Below, one piece after another: positions 1-12,671 of a stretch of 64,000 bases of DNA (position 1 is its first letter; the number at the start of each line of letters is the position of its first letter). Made by a program: the position numbers and the translations under genes. Location: assembly GCF_014649755.1 (NCBI RefSeq), contig NZ_BMTQ01000012.1:124001-188000 (forward strand), in the 5' to 3' direction. This DNA is from Streptomyces litmocidini (lineage in GTDB: Bacteria > Actinomycetota > Actinomycetes > Streptomycetales > Streptomycetaceae). Under the pieces are notes generated by a model. That model was given only the letters and a program-made list of their open reading frames with translations. It made no database searches and was not told the origin of the DNA.

Positions 1-3910
<3,910 letters not shown>

Positions 3911-4039
3911 GCTCGACCCTCCACTGGAGACGCGTGGGGCGCGGATCTGTTCGACGGTCGAGCTTGGCGTGCGAAGGCGGACCGGCTCCACGTTCTTGAG
4001 CGGTGAGGAAACTGCCCGTTCGACGGGGCCCCGGGGTGC

Positions 4040-4122
4040 GCGAAGCGGGTGGGGCGCGGCCGGAGGCGCGCGAGGGCCGGGGCGGCCCGGGGAACGCGAA
4101 ACGGGTGGGGCGCGGCCGGAGC
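4040..4122. repeat. Imperfect direct repeat, two 27-bp copies 56 bp apart
   Basis: Copies start at 4040 and 4096 and read GCGAAGCGGGTGGGGCG... and GCGAAACGGGTGGGGCG..., differing at one base before the final position. They lie in the 240-bp gap between the NRPS start and the exporter permease stop. The right copy forms the left arm of the hairpin at 4102-4135. Confidence 0.7.
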
Positions 4123-4135
4123 CACGCCTCACCCG
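4102..4135 (-). terminator. Hairpin after the ABC exporter operon
   Basis: Arms of about 14 nt (CGGGTGGGGCGCGG and CCACGCCTCACCCG, with mismatch/wobble positions) enclose a 6-nt loop. On the minus strand the hairpin is followed by TTTCG and lies 17 bp past the permease stop, as expected for a terminator of the 7573-4152 operon. Confidence 0.6.
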
Positions 4136-4151
4136 TCTCTGCGTCCGTACG

Positions 4152-6845
4152 TCACTCGGGCTGGGCGATCGCCTCCACGGCCGGGGGCCGCAGGGCGAGC
4201 CGGGCCGGCAGCATCACGGCGGGCCAGGCGATCGCCGCGGCCGCGGCCACGATGCCCAGGTAGAGCAGGGGCGGGATGGAGGGGAACACCGAGTGCCGGA
4301 TGGCGTAGCTCATCCCGATCAGCGACGGCAGCGCGGCGATCGTGCCGACGACGACGGCGGAGAGCACGATGATGCCCGCCTCCTGACGCATCATCGCCCT
4401 GACCTGTCCGGTGCGGGTGCCGACGAGGCGCAGCAGGGCGAACTCGCGTCGCCGTGAGATCGTCGCCATGACCAGGGTGTTGACGACGGCGATGGCGAGA
4501 TAGCCGAGCAGGACGGCGTTGAGCACGAGGCTGATCCCGCCGTCGCCCGCGCCGTCGGTCGGCGCGGCGGTGACCGCCCCGGCGTCGCCGACGCGCAACG
4601 TCGGATACGCCTTCAGCGCCTCGGTCAGCTCCGCCTCCCGGTCGGTGTTCACCATCAGCCACTGGTCGAGCCGGTCGGTGGTGTGCGCGACGACCACGTC
4701 GTGGGGCAGCGTGACGTCGCCGAAGCCGAGTCCGTTCTCGTAGACCGCGACCACCTCTGCCTTCTCGACGGTGCCGTCGCCGAGGTGCACCTCGACCCGG
4801 TCGCCCACGTCGGCGCCGACCGTGCCGGCCACGAGGCGGCTGAGGGCGACCGTGGATCCGGTGAGACCGTGCAGATCGCCGCGCAGCACGCCCAGGTCCA
4901 GGGTGTCCGGCACGGCCGCGGGGTCGACGCCCTGCGCCGCGGAGACCCGGTACTGGATGCCGTCGCCGTCGGGCCACGTGAGGATCGTCGAGGTCCGGGC
5001 GACCCGGCCGACCGTACGGACGCCGGGGACGCGGCGGAGCTCCTCGGCCAGGTCCGGTGAGATGCCCGCGCCGACGGAGGTCACCACGCGGTCGGCGATC
5101 ACGCCGTCGACGGCCTGGTCGTGGGCGGTCGCGGCGAGCGTGGTGCCGCTGAAGAGCTGGGCGGACGCCATGGTCACGCCCATGATCAGCGGGGTGGTGG
5201 CGGCGCTGACCCGGCGGGCCCGGGCCCGGGAGTTGGCGAGGGCGAGGAACCGGGTGACCTCGGCCGGGCGGCGGCCGAGCAGCTTCGCGACGCCGCCGAA
5301 CAGTTTCGGTCCGAGCAGGCCGACGGCGATCACCAGGACCAGGGCGGAACTGGCGGCGCCCTCGATCGCCGCCTCGCCGGGCAGCACGATCGGCAGCACG
5401 ACCGCCACGGCCAGGCCCGCGGGCACGAGCAGCACGCCGAGGGAGAGACGGAACCAGCCGAGCTTCTTGGGTTCGACCGCCACGTCGCCGAGCGCCTCGA
5501 CGGCGCTGACCTTCGCGGCGCGGCGGGCCGCGAGCCGGCCGCCGATCCGGGCCGCGAGGACGCAGATCAGCAGGGAGAACAGCAGCGGCAGCGGTGTGAT
5601 CACCAGGGAGAATCCGGGCGGCAGCGCGCCGGCACCGGTGAACACGGTGTGCAGCAGCATGGCGAGCAGGACGCCGGGGACGGCGCCGAGCACGGCACCG
5701 ATCCCGCCGACGAGCACGGCCTCGCCGCCGATCATGCGCAGCACCTGCCGGGGGGTGGCGCCGACGGCCCGCAGCAGGGCAAGCTCGCGGCGCCGCTGCT
5801 GCACCGACAGCGCCAGCGTGCCGGCGACCACGATGACCACGAGGAGGATCATGGTGGCGCCGAAGGCGCTGGCCACCTCGATGACGAACGCCCGCATCCG
5901 CCCCACGTCGAGCGTCTCGACGTCGCTGCGGTCGTCGCCGGTGTACGTGACCGCCCCGGGCACGGCCTTCTCGATCCGGTCGGCGAGTTCGCCGGCGTCC
6001 GTCCCCTTCGCGGCCAGCACCCCGACCGCGTCGACCGTGCCGGGCGGCCCGTGGAGCCGCGCCGCCCGGTCGTCGGTGAAGAAGACCGCCGACTGCCGGG
6101 CGAACGGGGCCGCCGGCTCGGCGACGCCGCTGACCCGGTACGACCCCGGTGCCGACCCGGTCACCAGCGTGACCGCGTCCCCCGGGGCGAGACCGGCCCG
6201 CCGGGCGAGGTCGCCGTCGAGCACGACGTCGTCGGCCGCTCGCGGCGGGGTGCCCGAGCGCAGCGCGAACGGCGTGAGCACCGCGGCGGACCAGCCGTGT
6301 CCGTACACGGGCGGCCCGTCGAGGACGGAGCCCTTCCCGAGGACGGTCGTACGGACGCTGACGTCCCCGACGGCGGACTCGACGCCCTTGACCGCGGCGA
6401 CCTTCGCGACCGTGTCGGCGGGCAGCCTGACCCGCTCGGAGAGCCGCGGGTCCGTGTCGCCCTCGACGGACATGGCCTGGTGGCCGCCGACGACCACGGC
6501 CGCCCCGTGGTACCGCTCGGCCGGGGCTCCCGAGCTGATGCCGGTCTCCAGCAGCACGCCGCAGGCGGTGATGACGGCGGAGCCGACCGCGACGGCGATC
6601 AGCACGGCCGCGAAGCCGCCCTTGCGACCGCGGATCGTGCTCCAGGCCAGGGAGAGGTTCTGGCGCGAGAGCGTGCGGACCTTCTTCCTGGCCTTCGCGG
6701 CCTTCTTCGCCCTCTTGGCCCTCCTGGCGTCTTCCTCCCTCCTGGCGTTCTCCGCCTTCCTGGCCGCCCTGGCCTCTTCCGCCCTCCTGGCCTTCTCGGT
6801 GGGCGGCCGATCCGCCGCCCCGGCCCCGTTCCCGCGGCTCACCAC
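4152..6845 (-). CDS. ABC transporter permease, FtsX/MacB type, two-lobed
   Basis: Membrane part of an ATP-driven exporter; 897 residues. After a 55-residue, extremely Lys/Arg/Ala/Glu-rich cytoplasmic N-terminus (residues 18-58) comes the first membrane helix (about 70-95), a large extracytoplasmic domain, three helices (about 300-420, with RRRELALLRAVGATPRQV, the FtsX hallmark), a repeat of the same layout, and a second copy of the hallmark (RRREFALLRLVGTRTGQV) near 780 before the last helices. The double FtsX architecture is typical of antibiotic self-resistance or lipoprotein-release exporters. Its start (GTG at 6845, or 6842) overlaps the ATPase stop codon, so the two are translationally coupled. 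In this position the likely job is export of, or immunity to, the peptide made by the NRPS; that is inference. Confidence 0.9.
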   Translation of the reverse strand: MVSRGNGAGAADRPPTEKARRAEEARAARKAENARREEDARRAKRAKKAAKARKKVRTLSRQNLSLAWSTIRGRKGGFAAVLIAVAVGSAVITACGVLLETGISSGAPAERYHGAAVVVGGHQAMSVEGDTDPRLSERVRLPADTVAKVAAVKGVESAVGDVSVRTTVLGKGSVLDGPPVYGHGWSAAVLTPFALRSGTPPRAADDVVLDGDLARRAGLAPGDAVTLVTGSAPGSYRVSGVAEPAAPFARQSAVFFTDDRAARLHGPPGTVDAVGVLAAKGTDAGELADRIEKAVPGAVTYTGDDRSDVETLDVGRMRAFVIEVASAFGATMILLVVIVVAGTLALSVQQRRRELALLRAVGATPRQVLRMIGGEAVLVGGIGAVLGAVPGVLLAMLLHTVFTGAGALPPGFSLVITPLPLLFSLLICVLAARIGGRLAARRAAKVSAVEALGDVAVEPKKLGWFRLSLGVLLVPAGLAVAVVLPIVLPGEAAIEGAASSALVLVIAVGLLGPKLFGGVAKLLGRRPAEVTRFLALANSRARARRVSAATTPLIMGVTMASAQLFSGTTLAATAHDQAVDGVIADRVVTSVGAGISPDLAEELRRVPGVRTVGRVARTSTILTWPDGDGIQYRVSAAQGVDPAAVPDTLDLGVLRGDLHGLTGSTVALSRLVAGTVGADVGDRVEVHLGDGTVEKAEVVAVYENGLGFGDVTLPHDVVVAHTTDRLDQWLMVNTDREAELTEALKAYPTLRVGDAGAVTAAPTDGAGDGGISLVLNAVLLGYLAIAVVNTLVMATISRRREFALLRLVGTRTGQVRAMMRQEAGIIVLSAVVVGTIAALPSLIGMSYAIRHSVFPSIPPLLYLGIVAAAAAIAWPAVMLPARLALRPPAVEAIAQPE

Positions 6846-7573
6846 TCACCGAGCCTGGTCATCCGCTCGGCCACCTTCTCCGGCGTGGGCGCGGCGAGTT
6901 CCCCGGCCAGCCGGCCGTCGGCCAGGAAGGTCACCGAGTCCGCGTGCGAGGCGGCCACCGGATCGTGGGTCACCATCACCACGGTCTGCCCGGTCCGGTC
7001 GACGACCCCCCGCAGCAGTTCCAGGACCTGCTTGCCGGTCCGGGTGTCGAGCGCGCCGGTCGGCTCGTCGGCGAAGATCACGTCGGGTCCGGTGATGAGG
7101 GCGCGGGCGACGGCCACGCGCTGCCGCTGGCCGCCGGAGAGCTGTCCGGGATAGCGGTCGCCCATGTCGGCGAGACCGACGTTCGCCAGCTCGACGCGCA
7201 CCCGGTCGGTGGGGACGGGGGCGCCGGCCAGCCGGAACGGCAGGCCGACGTTGTCGGCGACGGTGAGCGAGTCGAGCAGGTTGTAGGCCTGGAAGACGAA
7301 TCCGACCCGTTCCCTGCGGATCTCGGTGAGCTGCTCCTCGTCCAGGCCGGTCAGCCGGGTGTCGCCGAGGGTCACTCCCCCGTTCGTGGGCCTGTCGAGC
7401 CCCGCCGAGCAGTGCAGGAACGTGCTCTTGCCCGAGCCGGAGGGGCCCATGACGGCGAGGAACGTCCCTCGCGGCACGCCCATCGTCACGTTGTCCAAGG
7501 CCGTGACCGCGTTACGGCCGGAACCGTAGGTTTTTGTCACGGATTCCAATAAGAGAGCATACCTGCCAGCCAC
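6839..7573 (-). CDS. ABC transporter ATP-binding protein, MacB/LolD type
   Basis: Nucleotide-binding subunit, 244 residues, pairing with the permease at 4152-6845. It has Walker A GPSGSGKST, signature LSGGQRQR, Walker B VIFADEP and the switch His in VTHD, with the spacing typical of MacB/LolD ATPases. I chose GTG at 7573 because a GGGAAAGGG stretch lies just upstream; ATG at 7591 would overlap that site. The reading frame stays open far upstream of 7591, but that stretch is low-complexity Arg-rich sequence and is not coding. Transcription is divergent from the biosynthetic operon starting near 8032, suggesting shared control in the 7574-8031 gap. Confidence 0.93.
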   Translation of the reverse strand: MAGRYALLLESVTKTYGSGRNAVTALDNVTMGVPRGTFLAVMGPSGSGKSTFLHCSAGLDRPTNGGVTLGDTRLTGLDEEQLTEIRRERVGFVFQAYNLLDSLTVADNVGLPFRLAGAPVPTDRVRVELANVGLADMGDRYPGQLSGGQRQRVAVARALITGPDVIFADEPTGALDTRTGKQVLELLRGVVDRTGQTVVMVTHDPVAASHADSVTFLADGRLAGELAAPTPEKVAERMTRLGEW

Positions 7574-8031
7574 TGCACACCCTTTCCCCATTGAGCGGAA
7601 CGGTACCGTTCGGCGCGCCACCCGATCAACCGGATCCGACGGAAAACCGATTTCGAGCCGCAGCTCGAACACTCGCGAATACCGCCCCCACCTGTGCCCT
7701 TTTCTTTCGCTCCGGATTCCCCCGCCCGACCGCGTGGCCGGATCCCGCCGTCCCGGCCGCCGCCGCGCGGCGACCGCCGCCCGCCGCCCCTCGACCCTCG
7801 CCGCCGCGTCCCCGGACCGGGGCCGGAGCAGGAGGCCCGAGGAGCGGTCCCGAGCTGGGGGTTTCACTCTGCGGGCAACAAGATGGCCGATCCGCCACGC
7901 ACACCGAAATACTTCTCGACGACCCGGGGGATTCTTCGCCACCGGGTAATGGGCGCACCGCGCCCGGAGATCTCGGCGGCCGCGTCGACAATTCGCCGCG
8001 CCGATGAAGGCCTGACCGTTTCCTTGCATCG
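7574..8031. promoter_or_regulatory. Divergent intergenic region between exporter and biosynthetic operons
   Basis: 458 bp with no convincing gene in any frame. It must carry the promoters for the minus-strand exporter operon and the plus-strand biosynthetic operon. Both edges are locally AT-richer than the rest (7531-7560 and 8035-8050). I could not assign -35/-10 boxes with confidence, and no cluster-situated regulator is visible in the window. Confidence 0.5.
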
Positions 8032-9066
8032 ATGGGCAGCGAAAAAATGATTCCTGCGAATCTGGAACGCGCCGTCTACGGAATGTACGCCACCCACGCC
8101 CTGCGCGTCGCGGACAGGCACGGCGTCTTCGAGCACCTGACACGACACGGCGGCGACAGCGCCGAGAAGATCGCGGCCGCCCTGACCGTCGACGAGGACA
8201 CCCTGGAGCGGCTCCTGCTGGTGCTGTCCGCCTTCGGCGTCCTCGACGCGGAGGACGGCCGCTACGCCCTCGCGGCGGAGGTGCGGCCCTACGTCGACCG
8301 CGAGGACCCCCGCTACCTGATGGGATTCGTCGACCATCTGATCGACGACACGGCCGACCAGTTCGGGCGGCTCGACGGCTATCTGAGGTCGGGCAAGGCC
8401 GAGACCGACCGGGACGCGCCGGCCCCGTTCGAGTCCCTCTACCGCGACGACGCGTCGGTGGGCCGCTTCCTGAACGCGATGTGGGGCCTCAGCCACCACG
8501 TCTCGCACGAGCTCGCCGCCCTGGCCGACCTGGGCGACTGCCGGCGGCTGATCGACGTCGGCGGGGCGAGCGGCCCCTTCTCGGTGGCCGCCCTGCACGC
8601 CCATCCCCAGCTGCGCTCGACCGTGTTCGACCTCCCCCAGGTCGGCCCCCACCTGACCGCGCGGGCTGTCGAGCACCGGCTCGACGACCGGCTGGACTTC
8701 GCGGCCGGCGACTTCTTCCGCGACCCGCTGCCGGCCGGCGACTGCTTCGCCTTCGGCTACATCCTGTCCGACTGGGACGACGAGACCTGCGCGGCACTGC
8801 TGCGCAAGGCCTACGAGGCCTGTCTCCCCGGCGGTCGCGTCCTGGTCATGGAGCGGCTCTTCGACGACGACCGCGGCGGCCCGCTCGCCACGGCCGTCAT
8901 GAACCTCTCCATGCACGTCGAGACCGAGGGCCGGCACCGTACGGCGGCCGAGTACCTGGAGCTGCTGCGCCGCGCCGGCTTCGCGGACGGCACCGTACGG
9001 CGCTCCGGCGGCGACAAGCACCTGATCACCGGCCGGCGTCCCGCCGAGGGCGGGGCCGGGCGGTGA
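8032..9066 (+). CDS. SAM-dependent methyltransferase (O-methyltransferase family 2 fold), possibly a C-methyltransferase
   Basis: 344 residues. An N-terminal helical dimerisation/winged-helix region (about 10-120) precedes a Rossmann methyltransferase domain with the SAM loop VGGASG at 176-181 and the acidic FDLP end of strand 2 at 199-202. In plant-type O-methyltransferases the catalytic His is in a HDW motif; here it reads SDW (Ser246-Asp247-Trp248), so ordinary O-methylation by that base is unlikely. Relatives in NRPS clusters (MppJ, MarI) methylate the beta carbon of aromatic 2-oxo acids. With two aminotransferase-fold enzymes alongside, a similar role is possible but unproven. The start is ATG 8032 or 8047, neither with a strong ribosome site. 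It overlaps the next gene by GTGA. Confidence 0.85.
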   Translation: MGSEKMIPANLERAVYGMYATHALRVADRHGVFEHLTRHGGDSAEKIAAALTVDEDTLERLLLVLSAFGVLDAEDGRYALAAEVRPYVDREDPRYLMGFVDHLIDDTADQFGRLDGYLRSGKAETDRDAPAPFESLYRDDASVGRFLNAMWGLSHHVSHELAALADLGDCRRLIDVGGASGPFSVAALHAHPQLRSTVFDLPQVGPHLTARAVEHRLDDRLDFAAGDFFRDPLPAGDCFAFGYILSDWDDETCAALLRKAYEACLPGGRVLVMERLFDDDRGGPLATAVMNLSMHVETEGRHRTAAEYLELLRRAGFADGTVRRSGGDKHLITGRRPAEGGAGR

Positions 9067-10238
9067 ACGCCGTGCGCACCCTCGCCCCGGTCCGCTCGCG
9101 GGGACTGCCCGCGTCTTGCGCCGAGTTGGCCGACCGGCTGCACGGCACGCCCCTCGCCGGGCTGTCCGAGGAGGAGGTCCTCCGGCTGTCCGACCGTCAC
9201 GACGCGGCCGTGGCCGGACCGGACACCGACGAGAACGAGATCCTGCGGCTCCTGACCAGGACGTTCAGCCGGCGCCTCGACATACCCGAGTACTACCGGT
9301 ACACCGGGCTGCACGTGACCGGCTGGTACCTCGCCCGGCGGGAGGACCCGTACGAGGCGGCCCTGCTGCTCCTGCACGCGCTCGTGACCGACCTGATCGC
9401 GCTGGAGGAGCGCGAGGCCGGGCTGCACGAGACGACCGTCGAGGAGGGCGCGGAACGGGTGCGCCGCCTGGAGTCCGTCCTCGACCACCTGGGCGGCTCC
9501 CCGCTCGGCCCGGACCGCACCATGGCGAGCGCCGAGCTGGTCCGGCTCGCCGACCACGACGACGTGCTGGTCCGCGACCTGCTCGTGGTCAACCGCTGCT
9601 CGGGGTTCCGCCGCTCGGACAAGCACGACGAGCACATGTTCATGCGCTCCGTGCAGGCCTGCGAGATCATCTTCTTCCTCGTCCGCTGGACCGCGCGCCG
9701 CGCCACCGAGGCGATCGGCCGCGACCGCGCCGCGTACGCCCTGCGCATCGGCCAGTTCGCCTCGGCGACCGGGCTCCTGAACGTCGTCTTCCACGCGCTG
9801 CGGACGCTGACCCCGGAGCTCTTCATGGGCTTCCGGGAGGCGACCGGGAGCGCCAGCGCGGTCCAGTCGCTCAACTACCACCTGATGGAACTGGTGGTGT
9901 ACGGCTACGACGAGCGGAAGATCGAGACCTACGGGCGGTTCGCGCACCTGGCCCCGGTCAACAGTCCGCTGCTGCGCGGGTTCGCGTCCCTGCGGGACGC
10001 CGCGGCCGGCGCCGACGACGCCGACGTCCGCGAGGCGTTCGAGGCGGGTGAGGCGCCGCTGCACGTCTGGCGCGGCCGGCACTACGGATTCGGACGTCGT
10101 TATCTGCCGGAGATGACGGGGTCCGGCGGCACCGAGGGTGCCGGTTACCTCAAACGCTTCGTCGGAAAAGCCGGACTGGCCTCCGGCGACCGTATCGACG
10201 ACGCCGAGCAGTTGCTCACCCGGTTCGCCTTCTGCTGA
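9063..10238 (+). CDS. Tryptophan 2,3-dioxygenase-like heme protein (heme-dependent aromatic oxygenase superfamily) with altered active site
   Basis: 391 residues. Residues 185-365 align clearly with bacterial tryptophan 2,3-dioxygenase: HDExxxF (188-193), ALRTLTPELFMGFRE (245-259), QSLNY (268-272) and WRGRH...GSGGTEGAGYL (336-363). Against Xanthomonas TDO as I recall it, the proximal heme ligand His240 is kept (His340), Phe51 is kept (Phe193), but His55 becomes Val197, the carboxylate-binding Arg117 becomes His273, and Thr254 becomes Ser354. About 150 extra N-terminal residues replace the short TDO N-terminus. Heme binding is therefore likely, while plain L-Trp dioxygenation is doubtful. MarE, SfmD and LmbB2-type enzymes of the same superfamily carry out other aromatic oxidations. 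The GTG start overlaps the upstream stop. Confidence 0.85.
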   Translation: MNAVRTLAPVRSRGLPASCAELADRLHGTPLAGLSEEEVLRLSDRHDAAVAGPDTDENEILRLLTRTFSRRLDIPEYYRYTGLHVTGWYLARREDPYEAALLLLHALVTDLIALEEREAGLHETTVEEGAERVRRLESVLDHLGGSPLGPDRTMASAELVRLADHDDVLVRDLLVVNRCSGFRRSDKHDEHMFMRSVQACEIIFFLVRWTARRATEAIGRDRAAYALRIGQFASATGLLNVVFHALRTLTPELFMGFREATGSASAVQSLNYHLMELVVYGYDERKIETYGRFAHLAPVNSPLLRGFASLRDAAAGADDADVREAFEAGEAPLHVWRGRHYGFGRRYLPEMTGSGGTEGAGYLKRFVGKAGLASGDRIDDAEQLLTRFAFC

Positions 10239-10341
10239 CGGAGGTCACTCGATTCCTATCCCGGCGCCCGAGCGCCGGTGAGTCCCGGCATCCGCCGTGG
10301 CTCCAAGCACGCTTCGCCCGCCACTCGTTCAAGGGGTGCTT

Positions 10342-11493
10342 GTGAACAGAATTCTGCCGAAAGTCTCCGCGGAGAACCTGACCCAATTCGAGACCCTCGC
10401 CCTCGCCAGTCCGATGAACCTCGCCGACGGGCACGCCCGCCAGCAACTCACGGCCGCGCAGGGCAAGATCGTCTCCGAACTGCCGCACCTGTGGGCCGAG
10501 GCCGCCCTGCGTCCGGTGGACGAGATCGAGCAGGAGGCCGCCGAGTCGTTCTTCGGCATGCTCGGCCAGCACGCCCACCCGTTCGCCGCCGGGCGCACGC
10601 TGAGCTGCTACTCGTCGTCCGTGGCCATGGAGATCCTCGCCCGCTCGCTGGTCACCACGACCGACGCGGTGGCACTGATCCACCCCACCTTCGACAACAT
10701 CCCCGACATCCTGCGCGGGGTCGGCCTGCGGCTCGTACCGGTCGAGGAGGAGCGGGCCCACGACGAGGACCTGCCGGCCGAGCTGCTCGACGAGGTCGGC
10801 TGCGTCTTCATCACGACGCCGAACAACCCGACCGGGCGGGTGATGGGCGAGGACCGGCTGCGCCGGCTCGCCGAGCAGTGCGCCGAACACGGCGTGGTGC
10901 TGGCCCTGGACACCTCGTTCAGGGGCTTCGACCCCGCCGCGCAGTTCGACCACTACGCCGTGCTCGACGCGAGCGGCTGCCGCTGGGTGGTCATCGAGGA
11001 CACCGGCAAGCTGTGGCCCACGCTCGAACTCAAGATCGGCTGGCTGGTCCGCTCGGCCGAGGTGGACCTGCCGATCGAGAAGATCCACTCGGACATCCTG
11101 CTCGGCACCTCGCCGCTGGTCCTGCTCCTGGTGAAGCGGTTCGCGGACGACGGGGCGGACGGCGGCCTGGCCGAGCTGCAGCGTACGATCGCCGACCACC
11201 GGGCCCTCGTGCGCGCCGCGTTCGACGGCGTGCCCGACGTCTCCTTCGTCGACGAACACGCCCGGGTCAGCGTGGAGCGCCTGCACGTGGGCGCGCGGCT
11301 GGGCATGGACGTCTGGTCGGCGGTGCGCTCCCAGAGCCTCTACGTGCTGCCCTGCCAGAAGTTCCACTGGGCGAGGCCGCACGAGGGCGAGCGGATGCTG
11401 CGCCTGGCCCTCTCGCGCAACCCGTCCACCCTGCTCGCGGGCGCGCGGGTGCTGCGCTCGGCCCTGCTGGACGCGTCGGAGTTGTCGGGCTGA
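10342..11493 (+). CDS. mppP: PLP-dependent L-arginine oxidase/4-hydroxylase, MppP family (enduracididine pathway)
   Basis: 383 residues. Close along its whole length to MppP of Streptomyces wadayamensis as I recall it, e.g. LSCYSSSVAMEILARSL, HPTFDNI, TTPNNPTGRV, LALDTSFRGFD and VIEDTGKLWPTL. That enzyme uses PLP and O2 to turn L-Arg into 4-hydroxy-2-oxoarginine plus 2-oxoarginine, the first step to L-enduracididine. The PLP lysine is Lys223 (Lys221 in SwMppP), the ring-pairing Asp is Asp190, and the N-terminal His31 matches SwMppP His29, needed for hydroxylation. The GTG start has AAGGGG upstream; an in-frame extension to 10297 lacks a ribosome site. It is followed at once (TGATG overlap) by the MppQ-like gene. 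Confidence 0.95.
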   Translation: MNRILPKVSAENLTQFETLALASPMNLADGHARQQLTAAQGKIVSELPHLWAEAALRPVDEIEQEAAESFFGMLGQHAHPFAAGRTLSCYSSSVAMEILARSLVTTTDAVALIHPTFDNIPDILRGVGLRLVPVEEERAHDEDLPAELLDEVGCVFITTPNNPTGRVMGEDRLRRLAEQCAEHGVVLALDTSFRGFDPAAQFDHYAVLDASGCRWVVIEDTGKLWPTLELKIGWLVRSAEVDLPIEKIHSDILLGTSPLVLLLVKRFADDGADGGLAELQRTIADHRALVRAAFDGVPDVSFVDEHARVSVERLHVGARLGMDVWSAVRSQSLYVLPCQKFHWARPHEGERMLRLALSRNPSTLLAGARVLRSALLDASELSG

Positions 11494-12671
11494 TGCTTCG
11501 ACCGCACACGGCGGTCCCGCCGCTCCCGCACGCCCGGTGGTGGCGTGCGGGGGTGGTGCAGGCCGTCTCCCCGCCCGGTGTCATCGACCTGGAGCCCGGC
11601 TACCTCGAACCGGGCCTGCTGCCGGTCGACGAGGTGCGTCCGCTCTACGCGGAGGCCCTCGCCGAGTTCGGCCCCGCAGCGCTCGGTTACGGCGCCAACG
11701 CCGGTGCCGAGCCGCTGCGCGCCCTGCTGGCCGCCCGGCACGGCTGCACGGCCGAGGAGGTCATGGTCACCGCCGGCACCTCCCAGGCGCTGGCCCTGCT
11801 GTGCACCGTCCTCGGCCGGCCCGGCCGGTCCGTCGTGGTCGAGCGCACCAGCTACGACCTGGGCCGGAAGATCATGACCGACCACGGTCTGCGCCTGCGC
11901 GAGGTGGACGCGGACGGTGAGGGCGTACGGCCGCGGGCCCTGGACCGGGTCCTCGCCGAGGGCGACGACGTGGCGTTCGTCTACCTGACGCCGACGTTCC
12001 ACAACCCGACCGGCACGGTCGCGGGCGAGGCGCGCCGCCGGGAGCTCCTCGCCGTCGCCGCCCGGCACGGCGTGCCGATCGTGGAGGACGACGCGTACGC
12101 GGAACTGTGCCTGGACCGCGTCGCCCTGCCCCCCTCGCTGGCCGCGCTGGCCGGACGGCGGGGCGTGATCCGGCTCGGTTCGTTCGCCAAGACGCTCGGG
12201 CCGGGCCTGCGGCTGGGCTGGCTGGAGGCCGAGCCGGCCCTGATCGAGACGCTGACCGGCCGTGGTCAGCTGGTCAGCGGCGGAGCGCTCAACCATCTGA
12301 CCTCGATGGCCGTGACCATGCTCATGGGGGACGGCCGCTACGACCGGCGCCTGTCGTGGCTGCGCGAGGGGCTCCGGCTGCGACGCGACGCCCTCGTGGC
12401 GGCCCTCCGGGCCGGCCTGGGCGAGTCGGTGACCGTCGGCCGCCCGGCCGGCGGTTTCTTCCTCTGGCTGGACTTCGGCCCGCGGCGCGGCGAGACGTCG
12501 TTGCTCGCCGCCGCCGACCGGGCGGGCGTCGCGGTGGCACCGGGCTCCCGCTACGGCAGCACGGCCGGCACCCATCTGCGGCTCGCGTACAGCCTCAACT
12601 CCCCCGACCGTCTGGCGGAGGCCGCCGCGCGGCTCACCGCCGCCTGGAGAACCGAGGAGACCCTCCGATGA
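11493..12671 (+). CDS. mppQ: PLP-dependent aminotransferase, MppQ-like (enduracididine formation)
   Basis: 392 residues, fold-type I aminotransferase related to the MocR/2-aminoadipate group but without a DNA-binding domain. Seen: GTSQALALL (95-103), TPTFHNPTG (166-174), VEDDAYAEL (197-205) and GSFAKTLGPGLRLGW with the PLP lysine at 233. In the mannopeptimycin and enduracidin pathways MppQ transaminates 2-ketoenduracididine to L-enduracididine. The position between an MppP and an MppR homologue supports the same role here. The start overlaps the mppP stop by one base and the end overlaps the next gene by ATGA, so the three are translationally coupled. Confidence 0.9.
   Translation: MLRPHTAVPPLPHARWWRAGVVQAVSPPGVIDLEPGYLEPGLLPVDEVRPLYAEALAEFGPAALGYGANAGAEPLRALLAARHGCTAEEVMVTAGTSQALALLCTVLGRPGRSVVVERTSYDLGRKIMTDHGLRLREVDADGEGVRPRALDRVLAEGDDVAFVYLTPTFHNPTGTVAGEARRRELLAVAARHGVPIVEDDAYAELCLDRVALPPSLAALAGRRGVIRLGSFAKTLGPGLRLGWLEAEPALIETLTGRGQLVSGGALNHLTSMAVTMLMGDGRYDRRLSWLREGLRLRRDALVAALRAGLGESVTVGRPAGGFFLWLDFGPRRGETSLLAAADRAGVAVAPGSRYGSTAGTHLRLAYSLNSPDRLAEAAARLTAAWRTEETLR

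Noticed and set aside
7592..8143. Upstream extension of the ABC ATPase frame
   Set aside because: Arg/Gly-rich low-complexity sequence that would run through the divergent promoter region and the methyltransferase start; ABC ATPases of this type begin near VTKTYG.
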